This document shows, one piece after another, positions 17,213-25,537 of a DNA stretch of 64,000 nucleotides. The stretch is from contig JAUHXV010000002.1 in assembly GCA_030426765.1 (NCBI GenBank), forward strand, positions 124,001 to 188,000, written 5' to 3'. Each line of letters opens with the position of its first letter. Position 1 is the first letter of the stretch. Made by a program: the position numbers and the translations under genes. The notes below the pieces were generated by a model. The model saw only the letters and a program-made list of their open reading frames with translations. It searched no databases and was not told where the DNA came from. The DNA comes from Bacteroidia bacterium. Lineage in GTDB: Bacteria > Bacteroidota > Bacteroidia > Chitinophagales > Saprospiraceae.

Positions 17213-18226
17213 TCAGGAAAAAAACCAATAGTCTTCCACAGGCTTTTTCTTCCACCACTTGAGTTGCTGTTTGATTTGATTTTTTCCCGAAGGGGAAGCA
17301 ACAGCAATGATGATTTGCGGGTTATCGAAATCAACAATCTGCGAATAGTGATCCAGGCGGACACCGTAGATATCTTTTCCCGTTTTGCGTTCGTTATTGG
17401 TGATCCAGCGGAAGGTGTCGCCATGGCTTTGTAAAAGGCGAGCCATATCTTTTCCATTTCGTCCTGCCCCCCAGAGCACCAGCGGTCGATTATGATCGCG
17501 GTCCAGTTCATAGAAATACCTCAGCTTCAAATCAAAATATCGATTGTCTTTATACTCTTCCCAGGTACGGGATATGCGCTCCGATCGATCACGCCAGTAG
17601 TGCAGAATCCGGTTGATCCCAACGACACGTAAACCGAGTCGATAAAATCGAAAACACAGATCATAATCCTCCGGATAAACAATCGGATCAAATGCACCGG
17701 CCGCATCGAAATCTTCCTTATGAATAATCCAGCAATGTGATGGGATAACGCACTCTCTGTAGATTTCCTGATAATGGGTGTTGTTGCGCGCAACGGCATT
17801 GAGCCATCGTTCATACCGTATAAATCCATCTCCGACTTCCCCTTCGTCAACAAAGTGTTTGGTCCCTCCCGCAATGATGGTTCCTTTGCCATGTTTGAGC
17901 CACTCATCGACAAGCACCTGGAGTTTGTAATCCGGCATCATATCATCACTGTCCATCCGGTTGATCAGTGTGCCTTTGGCTTCCGCATATCCTACCTGCA
18001 ACGTAGGGATCAGGCGAGGGCGGTCGCTGTGAAAAACGCGAATACGTGGATCTTTCGCAGCATACGCAGAAAGAATATCGGGCGTAGCATCAGAGGAGTG
18101 ATCGTTGACTGCCAGTAACTCCCAGTGTGGATAGGTTTGCGCGAGAATGGAATCCAGACAATCAGGCAAATATTGCGCCGTGTCTTTGGCGGCCATGACA
18201 ATGGATACGAGGGGAAAGTCAGTCAA
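17213..18226 (-). CDS. family 2 glycosyltransferase with a C-terminal Rossmann-like domain
   Basis: 337 residues. The GT-A fold starts at once (PLVSIVMAAKDTAQYLPDCLDSILAQTY). The nucleotide-binding VNDHSSD is followed by the metal-binding DxD-type motif NRMDSDDMM near residue 95 and EDYDLCFRFYRLG. The last 90 or so residues (LVLWGAGRNGKDMARLL ... IIIAVASPSG) form a separate Rossmann-like domain often seen after GT2 domains in Bacteroidota. The start appears to be TTG at 18226, because the upstream frame is closed by TGA and no internal ATG precedes the first strand. The sugar and acceptor are unknown. Confidence 0.88.
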   Translation of the reverse strand: MTDFPLVSIVMAAKDTAQYLPDCLDSILAQTYPHWELLAVNDHSSDATPDILSAYAAKDPRIRVFHSDRPRLIPTLQVGYAEAKGTLINRMDSDDMMPDYKLQVLVDEWLKHGKGTIIAGGTKHFVDEGEVGDGFIRYERWLNAVARNNTHYQEIYRECVIPSHCWIIHKEDFDAAGAFDPIVYPEDYDLCFRFYRLGLRVVGINRILHYWRDRSERISRTWEEYKDNRYFDLKLRYFYELDRDHNRPLVLWGAGRNGKDMARLLQSHGDTFRWITNNERKTGKDIYGVRLDHYSQIVDFDNPQIIIAVASPSGKNQIKQQLKWWKKKPVEDYWFFS

Positions 18227-18378
18227 TTTGTTTTGTTTTTGACAAGCAGTTTTTCACAACTATTTGTCATTTACATCACTATAGAAATTCATCTGAGCGC
18301 CTAAGCTATGTTTTTTAAAAGTGATAAACGTTATACATATAGGACAAACAAGAAATAACACTTCAGTCCGGGTGAAGA

Positions 18379-18825
18379 TTAATAGCCTTTGGCTTTCATT
18401 TTTTTCATAAAATCAGCGCCGACTTTCATGCCCCATTCCTGTCCGGCCTGCATCGCCTCACTTGTGATGAGTGGCGTTTGTGCGGCGTACTTTTTACCTA
18501 CAGGTGTTTCATAAAACGTAATGATCCCCTGCAGGTCCTCAATTGTGAGATGTTTTTCATAGATAGGGACCAGAATTTCAATAAGATCATCCATGGCGGC
18601 TTTGTTAAACTCTGCCTCCAGTTCTGTCCACATACTTTCATCTACGTCAGTGTATTGTTGTTTGAAAATGGTAAACATCTGCGCCAGCGCTGCTTGATAG
18701 GTGCCTTCAACACCGGATACATCAAACATTGTTTCGAGCGTTTCGGCGTACATTTTGTCTTGCTGAGCGAATGAAAGCGAGGTCAGTGTACATACCAGAA
18801 ATAGTGTGTAGAGTAGTTTTTGCAT
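18379..18825 (-). CDS. DUF2059 domain protein, exported
   Basis: 148 residues. Signal peptide MQKLLYTLFLVCTLTSLSFAQ. The all-helical mature domain, with LVPIYEKHLTIEDLQGIITFYETPVGKKYAAQTPLITSEAMQAGQEWG, is the DUF2059 signature, in which the FYxTPxGKK segment is the conserved core. Length is typical. The protein is periplasmic and its function unknown. It is monocistronic by spacing, with about 150 bp on its 5' side towards the GT2 gene. Confidence 0.88.
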   Translation of the reverse strand: MQKLLYTLFLVCTLTSLSFAQQDKMYAETLETMFDVSGVEGTYQAALAQMFTIFKQQYTDVDESMWTELEAEFNKAAMDDLIEILVPIYEKHLTIEDLQGIITFYETPVGKKYAAQTPLITSEAMQAGQEWGMKVGADFMKKMKAKGY

Positions 18826-18859
18826 GAGGGTCGGTTTTATGTAAACATACGAGTTTATA

Positions 18860-19903
18860 TCAGGATGATACCGCCCACCAACGGTCGGTAGCTGATTGTA
18901 AAGTAAACACTTTTCCTAGCTGTGGAGTCAGTACGTCTAACGATGTATTGTTGGCGTGATCTACAAATACATCTGCTGGTTCGGACCACCCATGCTGATA
19001 GGAAAGATTAAATCCTGCCCAATGTACGGGCATGGCTTTCCTGACACCGGCATCTAATGCCGCCTGTACACTTTGATCGGGAAACATGTGGATCTCCGGC
19101 CAGTCATCATTGTACTGTCCGCACTCCATCATGGCAAAATCAAACGGACCCAGCTTCTCTCCGATTTCTTTGAAGTGATCGCCGTAGCCACTGTCTCCGC
19201 TAAACCATATATTCTCCTTTGCGGAACGGATCGCCCAGCCGCCCCACAGGCATTTCGATAACGAGGACAATCCCCTTCCGGAAAAATGGCGTGTAGGGGT
19301 AAACGTGATCAGCATATCCCCGAGGACATGCTGATGCCACCAGTCAAATTCTGTGACAGCATCTGCCTCGATGCCCCAGCTCACCAGATGACGCTTCACA
19401 CCGAGGGCAACAAAATATTTTTTCGTTTTCTGCTGAAGTCGTCGAATGCTTTCGAAATCAAGGTGATCATAATGATCATGTGACAAAAGCATGAGATCGA
19501 TCTCGGGCAGGTCATCGATCAGGGATAGTGTATTGCCGGAAAACCGTCGGGTCTTGGTCGGCGCGATCGGCGAAGCATCGGGCCCCAGCATCGGGTCAAT
19601 TAACACATTCAGCCCATTGATGCGCATCAGGACGGCAGAGTGGCCGTACCAGATAAACTTTGTGTCCGAAGATGAATCGAGAAATTTTTTCTGATCAAAT
19701 CGCTCGACGTGAAGACTATCGGTTGGATATCCTTTCGGATGGCCTTTGATTTGTTTGCAAATAATACCCGGAAGCTGTTTCCAGTTGATCGCCGTTTGAG
19801 TCGGCATCAGGTTGCGAAACATGCCCTGCTGCCAATGAGGAGAGGTCTCGTATTGTGACAACCAGTGTTTTGTTACTTTTCCTCCGAACTGTTTGCGATT
19901 CAT
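18860..19903 (-). CDS. MBL-fold metallohydrolase of the NAPE-PLD/UlaG type
   Basis: 347 residues from the ATG at 19903. A TTG at 19939 would add 12 residues. The domain has the metal motif LSHDHYDHLD (HxHxDH), a preceding WYGHSAVLMRINGLNVLIDPMLG, the downstream FSGDSGYGDHF and the C-terminal PVHWAGFNLSYQHGW. This arrangement is that of N-acyl-phosphatidylethanolamine phospholipase D-like hydrolases and UlaG-type lactonases. An N-terminal region of about 90 residues (KHWLSQYETSPHWQQGMF) is typical of the NAPE-PLD branch. Substrate unknown. Confidence 0.88.
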   Translation of the reverse strand: MNRKQFGGKVTKHWLSQYETSPHWQQGMFRNLMPTQTAINWKQLPGIICKQIKGHPKGYPTDSLHVERFDQKKFLDSSSDTKFIWYGHSAVLMRINGLNVLIDPMLGPDASPIAPTKTRRFSGNTLSLIDDLPEIDLMLLSHDHYDHLDFESIRRLQQKTKKYFVALGVKRHLVSWGIEADAVTEFDWWHQHVLGDMLITFTPTRHFSGRGLSSLSKCLWGGWAIRSAKENIWFSGDSGYGDHFKEIGEKLGPFDFAMMECGQYNDDWPEIHMFPDQSVQAALDAGVRKAMPVHWAGFNLSYQHGWSEPADVFVDHANNTSLDVLTPQLGKVFTLQSATDRWWAVSS

Positions 19904-20024
19904 GTGGCTCGAGTTGATGTATTCATTCGAAGAGTACAAACGACTTCATCCTGATATAGTTTAATCCACGTACATCCCTTCGACTTAAATTTTTAGAAAA
20001 GAAATATTTCCCGGTGATAGCCAT

Positions 20025-20516
20025 CTATTTTTCCACAAAGTCCACTTCCCATGGACCCATACCTGTAATCTGGATGATGGATGTCGTATCTGCCCAAACA
20101 GAATGAATAGCATCCCGTGCATTAACATAATAATCTCCGGGACCAAAGAATGTGGCAGAATCATGTGTTCCCTCCAGCCCAAAAGCGACACCGACTTTAC
20201 CGCTGATGACAGTGACGCGCTCGTCTCTGGGATGCGTGTGTGCCGGCATCACAAACCCGCTGTCAATCTGAAAACGTACAGAAAAGAGGCCAGTGGCTTT
20301 TGGGTTACCTTCGAGAATGGTGATCGCACATCCGGGAGGAAGGTGAGGCGGACATGGCTTCCATTGAATGCCTTCTGCCATCACTGAATGTTGAACGACA
20401 CCTTCAGGAAATTCCATATCCCCAATAAAGGGAGGTGAAGATTCAGTGGGTTGAGACGGACATCCCAAGAGGGAGAAACAGACCAACAGAGCCATTAAGT
20501 TTCGAAGTACATTCAT
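20025..20516 (-). CDS. cupin-domain lipoprotein
   Basis: 163 residues from the ATG at 20516 (MNVLRNLMALLVCFSLLGC), where a lipobox SLLGC is evident. A frame extending to 20585 adds residues without signal character. The cupin motifs are FVMPAHTHPRDERVTVISGKVGVAFG (motif 1, with H, H and E ligands) and FGPGDYYVNARDAIHSVWADTTSIIQITG (motif 2). The metal ligands look complete, so this is probably a metal-binding periplasmic cupin. No neighbour suggests a substrate. Confidence 0.85.
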   Translation of the reverse strand: MNVLRNLMALLVCFSLLGCPSQPTESSPPFIGDMEFPEGVVQHSVMAEGIQWKPCPPHLPPGCAITILEGNPKATGLFSVRFQIDSGFVMPAHTHPRDERVTVISGKVGVAFGLEGTHDSATFFGPGDYYVNARDAIHSVWADTTSIIQITGMGPWEVDFVEK

Positions 20517-20609
20517 ATTTTTTCGAATGAAAGATGATGTAGGCCAGCAATTTTTATCAAGCAAAAATCGATCTGTGCGTACCATGGTTTTAAGGTATGG
20601 ATGAACGCA

Positions 20610-22181
20610 TCATTTGTCCACTAAGATAAACTCACCGGGTTTCCAGGTCTTATCAAACCATGGCTGCAGGGGTCCGTAAAGTCTGAAGAGCACAAACCAT
20701 CCTTTATCGGGAACGGTCTGAAGCCAATTGGCTTGTTTGTCTTCCGGCGCATGATTGGTGGGACCAAAATATAGTGTTACAGATCCATCCTCATTTTCCA
20801 CGAGAGGAGTTCGCTGGCTGGACACACTGGGCAGAGCCTGACTGGTCTGAAGTTCTGATCGGGTCTGAGGGTCATACAAAACAACAGACCAAAAATCTTT
20901 AGCCGGTGCATTGGCCGGAATATTAAGCGTGTAGTTTTTACTACCATCGAGATACCGACCTTCTGCATCCCTGGCGGCAAGGGCATATTGTGAGCCTTTA
21001 CCTACCATTTTTAAGACCATTGCGGGCGTGTTGACTGTGGCGACATAGAAAAATCGAGTTCGCGCATCCAGAAATCGTCCGCCATTGCCTTCATTTTTTA
21101 ACCACTCGTAGCTGCCCCCGATAAACCCGGTTTCCCAATGACTGTTTTCATACAGCAGTGCTTCTTTCTCTCTGGTTTGAAACGCAATGGCTCTGGCTGT
21201 GGCATTACCCACCGCAACGGCATCTTCGAGGATACTTTTCATTCGATCATCCGGAGCAAACGGCTGTCCTTTTTCAATGCCAATCGCAGCAAACAATCCT
21301 CTTAGTTCAGGATCGATCAATGAAACGGGTTCGCGTTGTATGACTTCGTTGAGTTCGCCGTAGAAATCATAATTGTTTGCATGGATGGTGTTGAAAACCT
21401 GCTTTGACCCATTGATAAACTCCATGGCCGGAGGATTGTCTCTATCACGGAGAGGATAGATCTTTAATCCGTTTCGATACATGGCTGATGACACATCGGT
21501 CTTTCCATCCACCAGGAATCCGCGTAGTATGATCCAGTTGACATAACTAGTTGACCGGGCAACAAAATATCCTTCCGGAACTTCTTCAGAATAGTCCGGT
21601 GGCAGGATAAGGTATTTGCCTCCTTGCCCTCTGTCCGGACCTGGTGCGCCCATATCAACGACAAAACGAAAAAATGCATCGTTGACCGTTCCTGGGCCAC
21701 TGCCAGCAGGCACCTCCACGACGGTTGGGCCATTTTCCTGCAGATTCAAAAAAGCAGAGGCATACACCGTACTCGTATTGCCTGTCAGAAATAAAGGATT
21801 GGAATCCATCAGATCATCAAAGATCACCACCTGATTGGATTTGGAGGCTCCTGCTTCTTCTTGCCCCAGACGCAAACCTTCAATAGAAGTCGCCGGAATG
21901 CCATTTAAAAAAGATTCGACACCTCGCATAAAGTCCAGGTTGTCGTATACTTTCTGCGTCGTCTCATCAGTTGGCAGGCCATCAAAAAAGTGGAGTGTGC
22001 CTATCCTCGTCTCCACCGCATCTGGTGTCAGTATTTTTTCCGGAATGGGCGTATTGTATAAATTCATGATGTCTTGTTCTTGATTTTTCAAGGATTGGTT
22101 TTGATCTTCCGGTGCCTGACATCCCCACATGATTAATGTGAGTGCAAAAGGAACCAGGAGGAATTGGTGAAAAGATTTCAT
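20610..22181 (-). CDS. DUF1254/DUF1214 lipoprotein
   Basis: 523 residues with lipobox LIMWGC (Cys21). The N-terminal part (about 45-190, with YDNLDFMRGVESFLNGIPATSIEGLR and TPLFLTGNTSTVYASAF-like strands) is DUF1254. The C-terminal part (KDFWSVVLYDPQTRSELQTSQALPSVSSQ and NWLQTVPDKGWFVLFRLYGPLQPWFDKTWKPG) is DUF1214. Order and length are standard for this two-domain family of secreted proteins, whose biochemical role is not established. Confidence 0.92.
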   Translation of the reverse strand: MKSFHQFLLVPFALTLIMWGCQAPEDQNQSLKNQEQDIMNLYNTPIPEKILTPDAVETRIGTLHFFDGLPTDETTQKVYDNLDFMRGVESFLNGIPATSIEGLRLGQEEAGASKSNQVVIFDDLMDSNPLFLTGNTSTVYASAFLNLQENGPTVVEVPAGSGPGTVNDAFFRFVVDMGAPGPDRGQGGKYLILPPDYSEEVPEGYFVARSTSYVNWIILRGFLVDGKTDVSSAMYRNGLKIYPLRDRDNPPAMEFINGSKQVFNTIHANNYDFYGELNEVIQREPVSLIDPELRGLFAAIGIEKGQPFAPDDRMKSILEDAVAVGNATARAIAFQTREKEALLYENSHWETGFIGGSYEWLKNEGNGGRFLDARTRFFYVATVNTPAMVLKMVGKGSQYALAARDAEGRYLDGSKNYTLNIPANAPAKDFWSVVLYDPQTRSELQTSQALPSVSSQRTPLVENEDGSVTLYFGPTNHAPEDKQANWLQTVPDKGWFVLFRLYGPLQPWFDKTWKPGEFILVDK

Positions 22182-22322
22182 TTGTATGTGTTTCGGAGTT
22201 GAATAAGGATTGTGCTTCGGACGTATGAAGTATAAAAATTAAAAATACAATTTTTCCTTTGGTGGAGTTGAAGTATGGGTAATCGATCAGGTGATTGTGT
22301 GTGTGTATTCCTGTGGCACACA

Positions 22323-23816
22323 TCAGTGTGTGATGAAAATTTTGCGTACCTCATAATTATGGTGCGAATTTCGTAGGTGCCCAAAATAAAATCCGGGGAT
22401 CCACGTGCTGACATCGAGAACATATCCGTTTGATATATCCAATTGCAGAAAAGATGCAACAGGTATTCCCATAGAATTACAAATAACCAGGTCAACCGGT
22501 ATTGTGAGGTCAGCCTGAATCGTTAAAGCGTTGATGGCGGGATTTGGAAAAACAGAAACTTCAGCAGCGTGTTTAGGTTCTCTCGTGTGAGAGGGAAATA
22601 CATATTCTGATGCGCCGATGTCATACGCTGCTCCCTGCGGTCGCGAAACCTTATCGATGTCTGCCGAGACATCTTCTTTCAGACTTGTCCCCTGATCCGT
22701 TACTTCCGGTATTTCGTTGGGTAGACGCAGATTGCCGGAAGCCAGATCTTCAAACCAAACAGGATTTGCATTGGTATAGTTGGACATCAAGGCAGCCTGT
22801 CCGCCATCTCGTGAACGAATGAGTTTATTAGTAAGATTATTTACAATCTCACAATTGTTTGTTTCTGCAAACCTGTATTCGATGGCATTTGGGTATTCGA
22901 TCCAGATCGTATTGTTATACACTTTCGTATTTGGGGATGTTTCCAGACCAATGCCTACATCGTGAAACAAGCCCGATCCATCGTTATAGATCATGTTGTT
23001 GCGAATGATACCTCCCTCGCTCGGGCTGCTGCCCAGTCCAAAGCCGATACCCCGATCGCAATTGATGATGTGGTTTCTTTCGACTGTATTGTCTGATGAG
23101 TTATTCCAAAAGTGAATCGCATGCTCGGCGACAAACTGCGACGGGCTGATGATATTTTTAAACACATTGTCGCGCACGATCCAGTGATCGCCCTGGTGTA
23201 TATCCAGTCCACCGATATAATATTGCGGGCCGATGCCGTCGGGGTATTCAAACATGCTGCACTGGACAATGCCATAGTCTGCGCCATCTTCAGCCGCGGT
23301 GCCTTTGAGCATTTGTTCATAGGTGTTTTGTATTCTCACGTTGTGTACAAACATACTGTCGCCGTGTGTGGCGATACCATGATTGCCAATCTCTCGTATC
23401 GTCAGATCGGCGATGGTGATGTTGGTGCCGACACAATAAATGCCCATCTCGGTTCCCGGTGAAACATCCTTCATCCCGGTTCCGGTTAGGATCACAGCAT
23501 CTCGATTGCCGGACGCACTTCGAAATACCATATCACTGGCGGTGATGTATGGGTACCAGCTTGTCGATGCGATGGGATAGGTTCCGTCTTCGAGAAGGAT
23601 GGTCATACTGCCACCATTGGCATTCGCCTGGATGATGGCTTCTCTGAGCTCGGTTGCATTCGTGACGGTCACGGTCTCACCGATCACAAGCGTGCAGGGT
23701 ATGACGCTGTTGTTTTCCACTTCGCTGATGGTGCAGTGACAGTCCTGTGCAAGAGAAGATTGTTGAATTATCAGGATCAGTATGACCAATAAAACAGATG
23801 TGGAGCTGTATTTCAT
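22323..23816 (-). CDS. secreted right-handed beta-helix protein with T9SS sorting domain
   Basis: 497 residues from the ATG at 23816 (a GTG at 23834 would overlap the DHFR-like gene). Signal peptide MKYSSTSVLLVILILIIQQSSLAQ. Residues about 50-380 are parallel beta-helix repeats (ITIADLTIREIGNHGIATHGDSMFVHNVRIQNTY, and others rich in N and D ladder positions) resembling polysaccharide lyases such as chondroitinase B-like folds. The C-terminal 80 residues, VSVFPNPAINALTIQ to PGFYFGHL and VRKIFITH, are a T9SS type A domain. It is likely a surface or extracellular glycan-binding or lyase protein. Confidence 0.85.
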   Translation of the reverse strand: MKYSSTSVLLVILILIIQQSSLAQDCHCTISEVENNSVIPCTLVIGETVTVTNATELREAIIQANANGGSMTILLEDGTYPIASTSWYPYITASDMVFRSASGNRDAVILTGTGMKDVSPGTEMGIYCVGTNITIADLTIREIGNHGIATHGDSMFVHNVRIQNTYEQMLKGTAAEDGADYGIVQCSMFEYPDGIGPQYYIGGLDIHQGDHWIVRDNVFKNIISPSQFVAEHAIHFWNNSSDNTVERNHIINCDRGIGFGLGSSPSEGGIIRNNMIYNDGSGLFHDVGIGLETSPNTKVYNNTIWIEYPNAIEYRFAETNNCEIVNNLTNKLIRSRDGGQAALMSNYTNANPVWFEDLASGNLRLPNEIPEVTDQGTSLKEDVSADIDKVSRPQGAAYDIGASEYVFPSHTREPKHAAEVSVFPNPAINALTIQADLTIPVDLVICNSMGIPVASFLQLDISNGYVLDVSTWIPGFYFGHLRNSHHNYEVRKIFITH

Positions 23817-23830
23817 GCTCCCTAAAATAC

Positions 23831-24376
23831 TCACTTTGTGTATTTTAGCACAACACCTCCGTTGGTGAGTGTTTGCGTGGAAGCAAGGGAAAGCTGATGA
23901 AAAGCCAGTCCCTTCGTAAAAAGAGGTCGCCCGCTGCCAAGAATAACGGGCGCAATGCCGATGCGATATTCGTCAAACAGGCGATCATTGATCAGCGTGG
24001 TAGAAAGGTCTGCGCTGCCAAAGACATACATGTTGCCATCGCCCTCTGCTTTGTATTTCCGAATGGCGGCAGATGGGTCATCCTGAATCAGTATTGAATT
24101 GTTCCAACTGACCTTGGAAAGTGTTTTTGAAAAAACTAATTTGGGAAGGCTATTCATGAGATCGGCGATCACACCAGTTTCGTTCCGCCAGTATTCTGCC
24201 ATGCCTTCGTACGTCACGCGACCGAAAACGAGATAATCGGCGGCATGCAACTGTTCGATACTGAGTTTTTCCAGTTCTTCACCCCAGACCACCTCATGGA
24301 AAGGCAAATCCCATGCGTGAGATCCTTCAAAGTATCCGTCGAGGGAGATGATATTCCACATGATGAGTTTGCGCAT
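23831..24376 (-). CDS. dihydrofolate reductase-like (RibD C-terminal family) protein
   Basis: 181 residues. The N-terminus MRKLIMWNIISLDGYFEG and the segments ADYLVFGRVTYEGMAEYW and NMYVFGSADLSTTLINDRLFDEYRIGIAPVILGSGRPLF are diagnostic of the RibD_C family, which binds NADPH in a DHFR-like fold. Most standalone members have no assigned substrate. The gene is followed directly by the beta-helix gene on the same strand. Confidence 0.92.
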   Translation of the reverse strand: MRKLIMWNIISLDGYFEGSHAWDLPFHEVVWGEELEKLSIEQLHAADYLVFGRVTYEGMAEYWRNETGVIADLMNSLPKLVFSKTLSKVSWNNSILIQDDPSAAIRKYKAEGDGNMYVFGSADLSTTLINDRLFDEYRIGIAPVILGSGRPLFTKGLAFHQLSLASTQTLTNGGVVLKYTK

Positions 24377-24411
24377 GGTGGGTTTGCTTTATGTCAGGAA
24401 AAATAAAAAGG

Positions 24412-24957
24412 TTAGTTGGTTTTTTGAATTTGCTGCAGAACCTCCTTCGCCTGCTCAAAATGTCTCTTCTCGTGCGTGATAATTATTTCAAATGCTTTTT
24501 CCAGTGTGTAGACAATATTGCGATTGGCGGGAGAAGAGATTACCACTCCTTTTGCCACAAGATCTGCACTATTGTGAATCAAGGCCTTAAGTGCTTCCTG
24601 ATGTTGTTCAAATCGATTCAGGATATCATCCGGCAGATCGCTTTGTGTGGGTTCCCAGACAGGAAAAGTTCTGGTCTTATTCTTTCGATCGGGGTTTACG
24701 CCTTTTAAAATAAAATCTCCGAAAAGGGAAACCAGAAACCCTATTCGACCCATAAACGGCCTTTTGTATGTTCCGTTACGAACGGCATCTATCACAGGCA
24801 CATAAGAGTTATTGATCACCATGATGTGATCAATGTTCTGCGCGACGCTCCATCTGGACGGATCGGATTTCCAGTTTAACTGCTCGGAAGAAAGATCTCC
24901 AAAAGTTTGCCGGAATTGGTGGGTGATGGTGTCTATTTCAGTATTGGGGTTGTTCAT
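24412..24957 (-). CDS. DinB-family putative metal-dependent protein
   Basis: 181 residues, a four-helix bundle. The three metal-binding histidines can be placed at DHIMVINNSY, in EQHQEALKALIH, and at HEKRHFEQAKEVLQQIQ, as in the DinB_2 group. These proteins commonly act as thiol (bacillithiol)-dependent S-transferases, but the activity of this one is unknown. It lies 35 bp upstream of the DHFR-like gene on the same strand, so the two may be co-transcribed. Confidence 0.88.
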   Translation of the reverse strand: MNNPNTEIDTITHQFRQTFGDLSSEQLNWKSDPSRWSVAQNIDHIMVINNSYVPVIDAVRNGTYKRPFMGRIGFLVSLFGDFILKGVNPDRKNKTRTFPVWEPTQSDLPDDILNRFEQHQEALKALIHNSADLVAKGVVISSPANRNIVYTLEKAFEIIITHEKRHFEQAKEVLQQIQKTN

Positions 24958-25102
24958 TATTTAGTGTGGAGATTTCCTTGTTGTGATGGAATTAAATAAC
25001 CGAATCGAAGATACAGGAAATCAAATTGTAGAAGGAAAACAAATTTTAAGAGACAACAAACTCAAATCCCGCTGTACGGCTGGAGTAAGTATCGACAGGC
25101 TG

Positions 25103-25330
25103 AATCAAAGGACAAGTAGATTCCTCCTTTCAGTCGGAATGACGTTGCCTTGGTGGGTATTGGGAGAGCATGTCGGTGGCACTTCCACCGCCATGCTCTC
25201 CCCTCTATAAAAAACCGAATGTCATTCCGAGCGCAGCGAGGAATCTACTGTAGACGAGAAGGAATGCTTCTGTTTCCATGTCTCCATTCCGTTCCTAAAT
25301 CGTTAATCGACGTTCCTGGTTCGTTAATCA
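25103..25330. repeat. 228-bp structured intergenic repeat, copy A
   Basis: The unit of 228 bp recurs at the same length at 27514-27741. It has near-terminal inverted repeats: GTAGATTCCTC...TCGGAATGAC at 25116-25143 against GTCATTCCGA...GAGGAATCTAC at 25221-25248. Between them is a long central hairpin: GGGAGAGCATG with CGGTGG (25162-25179), a 5-nt loop CACTT, then CCACCG with CATGCTCTCCC (25185-25202). MITE-like. No transposase nearby. Confidence 0.85.
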
Positions 25331-25537
25331 AATGTAACCATGGATAATGAATTCTCAGAGACTCAGTATCACTTATGATTAATAGAGAAATGTTTGGCGC
25401 TTCAAGTATTGAGTAATGACAAGGATAGATAAAAATAGCAGATAAACCGGTTGATTTTCATTGTTTTTTTAATAATGCGGATACCTATTCACATGAAAAC
25501 ATCTACGGAATATATTTTAATAGTAAATGATAAAAAA
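25331..25537. other. intergenic sequence, AT-rich, no feature seen
   Basis: This stretch lies between repeat copy A and the 3' end of the adenylate cyclase gene. No open frame, clear terminator or RNA fold was recognised. The interval 24958-25102, before the repeat, is likewise empty. Confidence 0.4.

Noticed and set aside
24983-25347. Short plus-strand frames in the first 228-bp repeat
   Set aside because: They follow the repeat and its hairpin, and the same length of open frame occurs at the second repeat. Not genes.
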